Shown in pieces: positions 7,456-15,933 of a stretch of 28,171 bases of DNA. Positions within the stretch are counted from its first letter, which is position 1, and every line of letters begins with the position of its first letter. The notes beneath the pieces are model-generated. The model ran no database searches, was not told the origin of the DNA, and worked only from the letters and a program-made list of their open reading frames with translations. Made by a program: the position numbers and the translations under genes. Origin of the DNA: RBG-16-66-20 sp049651845 (lineage in GTDB: Bacteria; Pseudomonadota; Gammaproteobacteria; Burkholderiales; SG8-39); the NCBI GenBank assembly GCA_049651845.1, contig JBASCW010000094.1, positions 1 through 28,171 of the forward strand. Reading direction: 5' to 3'.

Positions 7456-7473
7456 TTGGCACAAAACGTGCGA
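7456..7473 (+). promoter_or_regulatory. Sigma-54 (RpoN) promoter of the arx operon
   Basis: TTGGCACAAAACGTGCGA matches the -24/-12 consensus TGGCAC-N5-TTGC in spacing and in all key bases (GG at 7458-7459, GC at 7470-7471). The single deviation in the -12 core is G for T at 7468. Predicted transcription start is near 7483, 13 bases before the chosen start codon. It points toward arxB'ABCD and fits with the divergent gene for a sigma-54 activator. Confidence 0.82.
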
Positions 7474-7495
7474 TCGAGGAGCGCTAGGAGGCCGG

Positions 7496-8620
7496 TTGGC
7501 GCACTCATTTCGTTCATTGCGGGAGGATGCCGCGCTGCAGCTCGACGAGGGCGCGTGCCTGCCGTTGCGCAGCAAGTTCGGACAGTGCTCGGCGTGCGCC
7601 GGGGCTTGTCCGGCCGGCGTCTTGCGCGCAAGCCCGGCGTCCGTAGAACTTTCGGAAGGGTGCCTCAACTGCGGCCGTTGCGCGGCCGCCTGCCCGACCG
7701 AAGCGCTGGCGCTCGAGGGGTACGGAATCGCCGCGCCATCGCACCCCGAATCGGGTCCGCTCCGGGTCGAGTGCTGGAAGGTGATGCGCTCGCGCACCGG
7801 CTCCGACGCTGTTCGCATTCCCTGCCTCGGCGGCTTGAGCACGGGCCGAATTCTTGAGCTTTGGCGCGCCCGCGGCGAGGCGGGGCTGGAGCTGGTCGAT
7901 CGCGGCTGGTGCGGCGCATGCAGCGCCGGCGGCGGCGTGAGCCATCCCGCGCAACGCGCACTGGACGCTGCGCGGCTCTGGCTCGAGGCCGTCGGAATCG
8001 AGCGGGAACGGCTGCCGCGGCTCGTCTCCCGGCCGCTGCCCGAGCGCGAGATGCCGAAGGAAATCCCTCCCCCGGAAACCGAGCGCCCGGTCTCGCGGCG
8101 GCAGTTCTTGCGTGCGATCGGCGCGCCCGTGCCGGTCGGCGGGCCCGGCGCACCCGCGTTTCCCGCGGCTACCCGGCACGAATCGGCCGAGCGCCGGCGA
8201 GTTTTGAACGCGCTGGATGCAATCGCCGCAGGGCGTGGCACGACTTTGCCGGATGAGCTGTTTCCGCGCGTCTCGAACAACGGCACCTGCGCCGACCACC
8301 GCATCTGCAGCGCGATCTGCCCCACTGGCGCACTTGCGGTGCGCGCAGCAGACGGCCAGGCGGCGCTCGAATTCGACGTCGAAAGCTGCATCGCCTGCGG
8401 CGCCTGCGAACGCGCCTGCCCGGAGCACGCGCTGTCGCTCGACGCCCACGGCGGGCAGCGCGGGCCGCGCATCGTCGCCCTGCATCGCCAGCAGCGCTGC
8501 GCGAGCTGCGGCGAGGCCTACTCGGCCAAGGATGTGGACGACGGCCTGTGCCCGTCGTGCCGCAAGACACGGAAATTCCTGCGCAGCGGCGCCGCCCTTT
8601 GGCGTGCGGCGCGGCAATGA
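7496..8620 (+). CDS. Multi-cluster ferredoxin-like protein, ArxB' (ArxB2) type
   Basis: This is a 374-residue cytoplasmic Fe-S protein and the first gene after the sigma-54 promoter. The N-terminal pair of 4Fe-4S motifs is GQCSACAGACP (about 30-39) and GCLNCGRCAAACP (55-67). A middle Cys-rich region follows with VECWK, IPCLGG and WCGAC. Then comes a twin-arginine-like VSRRQFLRAIG in mid-protein, a second ferredoxin pair (TCADHRICSAICP and SCIACGACERACP), and a C-terminal zinc-ribbon-like CASC...CPSC. The start is probably TTG 7496 after AGGAGG at 7486-7491; the spacing of 4 is short and no ATG lies nearby. By position it corresponds to the extra ferredoxin gene (arxB' or arxB2) known at the head of arx operons. 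Electron transfer or assembly is likely, but its exact role is unknown. Confidence 0.72.
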   Translation: MAHSFRSLREDAALQLDEGACLPLRSKFGQCSACAGACPAGVLRASPASVELSEGCLNCGRCAAACPTEALALEGYGIAAPSHPESGPLRVECWKVMRSRTGSDAVRIPCLGGLSTGRILELWRARGEAGLELVDRGWCGACSAGGGVSHPAQRALDAARLWLEAVGIERERLPRLVSRPLPEREMPKEIPPPETERPVSRRQFLRAIGAPVPVGGPGAPAFPAATRHESAERRRVLNALDAIAAGRGTTLPDELFPRVSNNGTCADHRICSAICPTGALAVRAADGQAALEFDVESCIACGACERACPEHALSLDAHGGQRGPRIVALHRQQRCASCGEAYSAKDVDDGLCPSCRKTRKFLRSGAALWRAARQ

Positions 8621-8649
8621 AGCGGAGCGAACACCAAAAGGAGATCGAG

Positions 8650-11133
8650 ATGGGAATCATGGACGGCATCTTCAAGGCGCCAGTCAGCCGGCGGCGGTTC
8701 CTCCAGGCGACCGCCGCGGCTGGCGCCGCGGGCGCAGCGGCCAGCGGCGTCTCGTCTTTGCGCGAAGTGCAGGCGCAGGCGAAACCCGCCGGAGCGACCA
8801 CGATCACCAAGAACATCTGCCACCAGTGCCCGGCGCGCTGCGGCATCGACGTCTACACCACCGACGGCCGGGTGCACGCGATCTACGGTACCTCCGACCA
8901 CCCGATCTCGAACGGCAAGCTCTGCCCGAAGGGGCCGCTCGGCGCCTACGTCCTCTACGACCCGGACCGCTTCAAGGGGCCGATGAAGCGCACCAACCCG
9001 AAGAAGGGCAGGAACGAGGACCCGAAGTTCGTCCCGGTCTCCTGGGACGAGGCGCTGAAAATGGTCGCCGATCGCCTGAACGGCTTGCGCGAGAAGGGCG
9101 AGTCGCACCGTTTCGCTCTTTGCTACGGTCGCGGCTGGGGCGCTTCCTGCGCCGGGCACCTCGGCACCTTCGGCAAGCTCTACGGGTCGCCCAACGTTCC
9201 CATCGGCCATTCGTCCATGTGCTCCGATGGCAGCATCAAGGCCAAGCAGGCTACCGACGGCAACGGCTCGTACAACTCCTATGACTACCGCAACGCCAAT
9301 TACCTGCTGATGTTCGGGGTCGGTTTTCTCGAAGCGTTCCGCCCCTACAACAACAACATGCAGGTCTGGGGCCACATCCGCGGCGACAAGTCGCCCAAGA
9401 CACGGATCACCGCGGTGGACGTGCACATCAACACCACGCTCGCGGGCTCGGACCGCGGACTCCTCATCAAACCGGGCACCGACGGGGCCCTCGCGCTCGC
9501 CATCGCGCACGTGATCCTCACGGAGGGGTTGTGGGACCGCGCCTTCGCCGGCGACTTCAAGGACGGTGTAAACCGCTTCAAGTCCGGCGAAACGGTCGAC
9601 GCCGCGACCTTCAACGAGAAGTGGGTCAAGGGCCTGGCCGAGTGGTGGAACATCGAGGTGAAGGATCGCACGCCGAAGTGGGCTGCCGAGGTGACCACCA
9701 TCCTGCAGCGCGAGATCGTGGACACCGCGCGCGAGTTCGGTACCACCCGGCCCGCGATCGCGCTTTTCGAGCGCGGCGCGCACGCGCACTCGAACGGGCT
9801 CTACAACGGCATGGCGATACATTCCCTGAACGCGCTCGTCGGCTCGCTTTACGCCAAAGGGGGGCTTGCCTACCAGATGGGCCCCTCCTACGGACCGATG
9901 CCGGCGAAGGTCGACGATTTCATGGACGAGTACGCGAAGAACGGGCCGTGGAAGAAGTTCCCTCGCGTAGACCTCAAGGGGCACGAGGACGGCTACCTGT
10001 TGGCGAACAGCATGCTGCAGGAGGTCGGACCGAATTCGCTCAAGGGCAAGCCCTACAAGCTCGACACGGTGATGTTCTACCTCACCAACCCGGTCTGGAC
10101 CGCGCCCAACGGCCCGGAGTGGGAGAAAGCGCTCGCCGAGCTGTTCGTGATCGAGACTTCGCCGTTCCCGAGCGAGTCGGCGATGTTCGCGGACGTAATC
10201 CTGCCCGACCATACCTTTCTCGAGCGGATGCAGGACGCGCCGACCTATCCGTTCCAGGGCTACCCGATGGCACAGCTGCGCGTGCCGGCGGTTAAGCCGC
10301 TCTACGACACCAAGTACTTCGGCGACACCATCATCGAAATCGGCAAGCGCATGAAGGGGCCGATGGCCGAGTACTGGAAGACGCTCGGCAATTCAGAGAG
10401 CGTGATCCGGCACCTCGCCAAGGGGTTCGAATCGAATCCGGGCGACAACGGTGTCAAGGACTTCGAGAGCTGGAAGGCGAAGGGCGTCTGGTACAAGAAG
10501 CCTTATCTCTGGCAGCAGAGGAACGGCGAATTCTTCGAGTGGGACGGCAAGGACTACGCCAAGCCTATGAAGGCCGACGAGGTAAAGGGCAAGCTGCTCA
10601 AGACCGAGTCCGGCAAGTTCGAGATCCGCTCGGGCTGGTTGGAAAAGAACGCCGACTGGATCGCGGCGAAGACCGGGCGCGACAAGGCGAAGCTCATGTA
10701 CCCGCATTGGGAGGAACCCAAGCACCCCGGCGGCGGCGAGCTGTACATGGTGACGCCGAAGGTGGCGCTGCACGCGGAAGGCCGCAGCGGCAACCTGCCG
10801 ATCGCGGTCTCGTTGATGCAGCCCGCGCTCGGCGGCCGCGACCAGGTCTACATCGAGATCAATCCGAAGACCGCGAAAGCCAAGGGCATCGGCGACGGCG
10901 ACCGGGTGCGACTCAAGTCCTCGGTCGGCACGATCGAGGGACGCTGCAAGTACTACGAGGGCGTCAGGCCCGACACGCTCGTCTTCCCGATGGAGCACGG
11001 GCACTGGGCGCACGGCCGCTGGGCCAAGGGCCGCGCCCCCGGGCACAGCGGCGAAGTCACCGTGAACCAGTCCGACCGGGTCACGGGCCAGGCTCTGTAC
11101 TACACCACCAAAGTGAACATCGAGAAGGCCTGA
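8650..11133 (+). CDS. arxA: Arsenite oxidase catalytic subunit ArxA (molybdopterin oxidoreductase, DMSO reductase family)
   Basis: The 827-residue protein has a Tat leader with SRRRFLQ (13-19) and a hydrophobic Ala-rich stretch ending AQA. A 4Fe-4S motif follows at Cys57, Cys60, Cys64 and Cys92 (ICHQCPARC...KLCPKG), then YGRGWG at 159-164, and a Cys Mo ligand in SSMCSDG (Cys191). The C-terminal molybdopterin dinucleotide-binding domain includes PIAVSLMQPALGGRD and FPMEHGHWAHGRW. ATG 8650 follows AAAAGGAGAT; the frame is open upstream but lacks a better site. GRGWG is, as I recall, the ArxA hallmark where ArrA has RGRY. The enzyme would oxidise As(III) to As(V) in the periplasm and pass two electrons via ArxB/ArxC to quinone. 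The whole ArrA/ArxA clade can be reversible in vitro, so ArrA-like activity is the main alternative. Confidence 0.88.
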   Translation: MGIMDGIFKAPVSRRRFLQATAAAGAAGAAASGVSSLREVQAQAKPAGATTITKNICHQCPARCGIDVYTTDGRVHAIYGTSDHPISNGKLCPKGPLGAYVLYDPDRFKGPMKRTNPKKGRNEDPKFVPVSWDEALKMVADRLNGLREKGESHRFALCYGRGWGASCAGHLGTFGKLYGSPNVPIGHSSMCSDGSIKAKQATDGNGSYNSYDYRNANYLLMFGVGFLEAFRPYNNNMQVWGHIRGDKSPKTRITAVDVHINTTLAGSDRGLLIKPGTDGALALAIAHVILTEGLWDRAFAGDFKDGVNRFKSGETVDAATFNEKWVKGLAEWWNIEVKDRTPKWAAEVTTILQREIVDTAREFGTTRPAIALFERGAHAHSNGLYNGMAIHSLNALVGSLYAKGGLAYQMGPSYGPMPAKVDDFMDEYAKNGPWKKFPRVDLKGHEDGYLLANSMLQEVGPNSLKGKPYKLDTVMFYLTNPVWTAPNGPEWEKALAELFVIETSPFPSESAMFADVILPDHTFLERMQDAPTYPFQGYPMAQLRVPAVKPLYDTKYFGDTIIEIGKRMKGPMAEYWKTLGNSESVIRHLAKGFESNPGDNGVKDFESWKAKGVWYKKPYLWQQRNGEFFEWDGKDYAKPMKADEVKGKLLKTESGKFEIRSGWLEKNADWIAAKTGRDKAKLMYPHWEEPKHPGGGELYMVTPKVALHAEGRSGNLPIAVSLMQPALGGRDQVYIEINPKTAKAKGIGDGDRVRLKSSVGTIEGRCKYYEGVRPDTLVFPMEHGHWAHGRWAKGRAPGHSGEVTVNQSDRVTGQALYYTTKVNIEKA

Positions 11134-11158
11134 CCGCCGAGAGCAAGGAGGAATCCGT

Positions 11159-11917
11159 ATGGCTAAGTGGGGAATGGTGATCGACCTCGACAAGTGCACC
11201 GGCTGCCAGGCCTGCACCACGGCCTGCGCGATGGAAAACACGCGCCTGCCGGGCGAGAACTGGCAGGACGTGCTCTTCTATCACGAGGGAACGTACCCGA
11301 ACGTCAAGCTGATGTGGTTCCCGCGCCCGTGCATGCACTGCGAGAACCCGTCGTGCGTCGACGTCTGCCCGACGGGGGCGACCTACAAGGAGAAGGAAGG
11401 CGGCTTCGTGCTGGTTAACTGGGACAAGTGCATCGGCTGCAAGGCCTGCATGGTCGCCTGCCCCTACGGCGTGCGCTTCTATACCGACGAAAAAGCGGTC
11501 GTCGAACCGGACATCCGCAGCGTGTTCGCGGGCAAGAACGGCCGGCAGTGGGCGCCGCCTTACCAGGCGCCGCAGGACGACCCGGCGCACGGCGTCGGCA
11601 TCCAGCCGCACGGCGTGGTCTCGAAGTGCACCTTCTGCTACCACAAGGTGAGCAAAGCGCCCAAGGGCGCGGCGGATCTCGACGAGGACGTGCCCGAACT
11701 CAAGGAATTCGTACCCGCGTGCGTACGCACCTGTGCGCCGAAAGCCCGCTACTTCGGCGATCTCGACAACCCGGCGAGCAAGGTGAACCGGCTGATCGCC
11801 GACAAGAACGGCGTGCGGCTGATGGACGAGACCGGCAACAAGCCGCAGGTCTATTACCTGTCGGGCGGCGCCGCCGCGTCGGTGCCCGGCAAGCGCGCGA
11901 GCAAGGCCAAGGCCTGA
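11159..11917 (+). CDS. arxB: Four-cluster iron-sulfur subunit ArxB
   Basis: The 252-residue DmsB/NrfC/PhsB-type protein has four Cys groups: KCTGCQACTTAC (about 12-23), PCMHCENPSCVDVCP (57-71), KCIGCKACMVACP (90-102), and KCTFC with CVRTC toward the C-terminus, enough for four 4Fe-4S clusters. The start follows AAGGAGG at ideal spacing, 25 bp after arxA. It has no signal peptide, so it is expected to be co-exported with the Tat-borne catalytic subunit by hitch-hiking. It would wire electrons from the molybdenum site to the membrane subunit. The C-terminal tail (KRASKAKA) is basic and probably flexible. Confidence 0.9.
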   Translation: MAKWGMVIDLDKCTGCQACTTACAMENTRLPGENWQDVLFYHEGTYPNVKLMWFPRPCMHCENPSCVDVCPTGATYKEKEGGFVLVNWDKCIGCKACMVACPYGVRFYTDEKAVVEPDIRSVFAGKNGRQWAPPYQAPQDDPAHGVGIQPHGVVSKCTFCYHKVSKAPKGAADLDEDVPELKEFVPACVRTCAPKARYFGDLDNPASKVNRLIADKNGVRLMDETGNKPQVYYLSGGAAASVPGKRASKAKA

Positions 11918-11930
11918 AGGAGAAACCCAC

Positions 11931-13073
11931 ATGACAACCGCAACTATCGCAAAACCCAGCACCGTGCTCGCCGCCGCGGCGCTCGGCCTTCTGATCGCCG
12001 GCGGCATCGCGCTTGCAGGGCTGATGGGCAAGGGCCACGCCGCGCTCAACGCGAACAGCCTTGGCCTCTATTGGGGCCTGCCGATCGTCGTCTACGACTT
12101 CTTCCTGCTTACTTCCACGGGCTTGGCGATGGTCGCGTCGATCGCGCTGGTATTCGGCGCGCGCGACTTCGCCGTGGTGGCCAAGCGCTGCGTGTGGCTT
12201 GCGCTCGCGGCGCTGGCGGGCGGCGTCACCGTGCTGGCGCTGGAACTCGGGCACCCGCTGCGCGCGATCTACGCCATCCCGCTCAACTTCCAGACCTCCG
12301 CGCCGCTGTTCTGGAAGGTGCTGTTCGTGGCGGCACACCTGATCTTGCTGCTGCTGCTGTTTGCGAAACTCTCCAGGCCTGGCTGGACGCTGCAGTCGGT
12401 GCGCGGCACTGCGTTCCTTTCGCTGATCGCGGCACTCGGGGTCACGGTGCTGGCCGGCGGTGTGTACGGCACCATGACCATGCGCCCGTTCTGGTCGAGC
12501 GGCGACGTGCCGGTGGCGTTTCTCGCCGAGTCGATGCTCGGGGGGGTTGCCTTCACGATGTTCTTCACGTACCTGGCGTACGGCTTCAGCCAGGAGGCAA
12601 TGACACTGCGGCTGAAGACGCTGTTCACCGCCGAACTGCCGATGATCTTCGCCATGGCGATCGTGGTGCACGCGCTGTTCGTCGGCGCGCGCACGTTCAC
12701 GGGGCTGTACGGCAATGCCGAGGGGCTACAGGTGTGGCAGCACATCGTCAGGTCGCCGCTCTTCCACATCGAGGTCTGGGTGGGGCTCGCGCTGCCGCTC
12801 GCGCTGATGCTGATGGAGGGCACACGCCGCTCTGGTGGCGCGCAGATCCTCGCTGCGGCACTGGTCATGGTGTCGCTGTTGATCGCGCGCTACGACTACA
12901 TCATCGGCGGCCAGATGGTGCCGCTCTTCAAGGGCACCTGGGCGCCGGACCTGCTCGTGTACCGGCCCTCGCTCACCGAGTGGATGCTGTTCCTGACGGC
13001 GATCTTCCTTGCGAATGTGGTCAATGCCTACGGCGAGCGCAGCCTCAGACTGTCTGACGAGCCCGCAAATTAG
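11931..13073 (+). CDS. arxC: NrfD/PsrC-like quinone-interacting membrane subunit ArxC
   Basis: The 380-residue polytopic membrane protein has about nine to ten hydrophobic helices, beginning with VLAAAALGLLIAGGIALAGL. The pattern and the motif LELGHPLRAIYAI in an early loop are typical of the NrfD/PsrC/DmsC superfamily, which exchanges electrons with the quinone pool. It starts 13 bp after arxB behind GAAGGAGAAA. In an arsenite oxidase it would reduce ubiquinone with electrons from As(III) supplied through ArxB; in a respiratory reductase it would oxidise quinol. The 3' end probably overlaps the chaperone gene that follows. Confidence 0.9.
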   Translation: MTTATIAKPSTVLAAAALGLLIAGGIALAGLMGKGHAALNANSLGLYWGLPIVVYDFFLLTSTGLAMVASIALVFGARDFAVVAKRCVWLALAALAGGVTVLALELGHPLRAIYAIPLNFQTSAPLFWKVLFVAAHLILLLLLFAKLSRPGWTLQSVRGTAFLSLIAALGVTVLAGGVYGTMTMRPFWSSGDVPVAFLAESMLGGVAFTMFFTYLAYGFSQEAMTLRLKTLFTAELPMIFAMAIVVHALFVGARTFTGLYGNAEGLQVWQHIVRSPLFHIEVWVGLALPLALMLMEGTRRSGGAQILAAALVMVSLLIARYDYIIGGQMVPLFKGTWAPDLLVYRPSLTEWMLFLTAIFLANVVNAYGERSLRLSDEPAN

Positions 13074-13683
13074 CGCGGGCGGCACCAGCGCGAAGGCGGA
13101 GTTCTTCGTCTGCCTCGCGCGCGCGTTCCAGCCGCCGGGCACCCCGGCGGCGCGGAACGCTTTCGCGCATGACCTGGCGGGCGATCTTGCCGAGCTTGCC
13201 GGCGAGGCGGGCTATGAACTGGGGCCGCGCCTGGATCGTTTTGCCGCGCACTCCGTGGATGCCGAGCGGCAGCTGCTTGAGGACTACAGCGCGCTTTTCC
13301 TCGTGTCCCCCGTCCCGGTGCCGCTCAATGCCGGTCTCTATGTCGACGGCGGACTGCTCGGCCGGATGACGCAGGCGATGCTCGAGCGCTACCGCGAGGC
13401 CGCGCTCGAGCCAGACACGCATTTTCACGATCTGCCCGACCACGTCACGATGCAACTCGAGTACGTCGCGGTGATGTTCTCGCGCGCCGCCGAAGGGGAT
13501 TACGCCGCCGCCGCCAGGGCGCGAGAGTTCCTGGATCAATTCGTCCTTGCCTGGCTCCCCGGTTTCATGCGCGCACTGCGTGCGGCGTCTGAGCGCATCC
13601 CCGCGGCGCGCGCCTACGGTGCGCTTGCCGCGATTCTCGAGGCCACCGCGCAGCGCGAAGCTGCCGCGCCGGGCTCCGAGTAG
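13024..13683 (+). CDS. arxD: TorD-family chaperone ArxD
   Basis: The helical protein of about 219 residues has TorD-family marks: LLEDYSALFLVSPVPVPLNAGLYVDGG, then THFHDLPDHVTMQLEYVAVM, closely parallel to the chaperone fragment at 1-501. It is the last gene of the arx operon and would mature ArxA before Tat export. The start is uncertain. ATG 13024 overlaps arxC by 50 bp; ATG 13015 and TTG 13009 are also in frame, and none has a clear ribosome binding site. Recognisable homology begins near FFVCLARAF, so the first 25 or so residues may not be translated. It ends 49 bp before the convergent glmM stop. Confidence 0.82.
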   Translation: MPTASAASDCLTSPQISAGGTSAKAEFFVCLARAFQPPGTPAARNAFAHDLAGDLAELAGEAGYELGPRLDRFAAHSVDAERQLLEDYSALFLVSPVPVPLNAGLYVDGGLLGRMTQAMLERYREAALEPDTHFHDLPDHVTMQLEYVAVMFSRAAEGDYAAAARAREFLDQFVLAWLPGFMRALRAASERIPAARAYGALAAILEATAQREAAAPGSE

Positions 13684-13701
13684 GGCTTCGGCTCCTCCTC
13701 G

Positions 13702-13715
13702 GCCGCGCTCGCGGC
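13702..13715. terminator. Short GC hairpin between convergent arxD and glmM
   Basis: GCCGC-GCTC-GCGGC forms a 5-bp stem in the 49-bp gap between the two convergent stops. No T-tract follows on either side, so it is at best a weak or Rho-assisted terminator. Confidence 0.25.
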
Positions 13716-13732
13716 ACCGCCGGTCCACCACT

Positions 13733-15072
<1,340 letters not shown>

Positions 15073-15076
<4 letters not shown>

Positions 15077-15933
15077 GCTTTCTCCATTGCCTGCATCACG
15101 CTCAGCGCGTCGCGCGTTTCCTTCACGTCGTGCACGCGCAGTATTCTCGCTCCATGCTGGACCGCGAGCAAAGCCGCCGCCAGGCTCGCGGCCAGCCGCT
15201 CGCCGACCGGCCGGCCGGTCACCGCCCCGAGCGTGGACTTGCGCGACCAGCCCGCCAGCACCGGCACGCCGATCGCGGCGAGCTCGGGCAGGCGCTTGAG
15301 CAGCTGAAGGTTGTGCTCGACTGTCTTGCCGAAGCCGAAGCCGGGATCGATCGTGATGCGGTCGCGCTCGACTCCGGCAGTCTCGCAGGCGGCGACGCGC
15401 GCTGTCAGGTATTCCTTCACCTCGCCCACGACATCGCCATAGCGGGGATCTTGCTGCATCGTTGCAGGATCACCCTTCTTGTGCATCAGGCAAACCGCGC
15501 AGTCGGTGTCGGCGACGGCATTCAGCGCGCCCGGCGCTTCGAGGGCTTCGATATCGTTGATCATCGACGCGCCCTCGGCGAGCACCGCGCGCATCACGGA
15601 AGGCCGGCGCGTATCCACGGACACGGGAACGTCTTTCAGCGCTCTTAGTACCGGAAGCACGCGCTCGAGCTCTTCGTCTTCCGCAACGGCCCGGGCACCG
15701 GGCCGTGAAGACTCGCCGCCGATGTCCAGGATGTCCGCACCCTCCTCCATGAGCCTGCGGCCCAGCCCGATTGCGGCCTGCGGATCGAGGTACTTGCCGC
15801 CGTCGGCAAAGGAATCGGGCGTGACGTTCACCACGCCCATGAGCAGCGGCCGGTCGAGCGGCAGGAGGAACCCGCCGCAGCGCAGGACCCCGCCCAGCGG
15901 GGACTCAGGCGCTCGCAGCGGGCGCGGCGGCAC
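15073..15933 (-). CDS. folP: Dihydropteroate synthase FolP
   Basis: The 286-residue TIM-barrel enzyme shows MGVVNVTPDSFADGG (about 32-46), DILDIGGESSRPGA, ISVDTRRPSV-like strand motifs, IDPGFGFGKTVEHN and the C-terminal GWSRKS loop, all pterin- or phosphate-binding signatures. It condenses 6-hydroxymethyl-dihydropterin pyrophosphate with p-aminobenzoate in folate synthesis. ATG 15933 lies inside ftsH (29-bp overlap) and is the only usual start before the conserved core. It is translationally coupled to both neighbours. Confidence 0.97.

Noticed and set aside
8650..11133. Reading the molybdoenzyme as ArrA (arsenate respiration) or TtrA (tetrathionate reductase)
   Set aside because: The YGRGWG motif, the extra ferredoxin gene, the presence of separate NrfD and TorD genes and the XSR module fit ArxA better. 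A tree would settle it.
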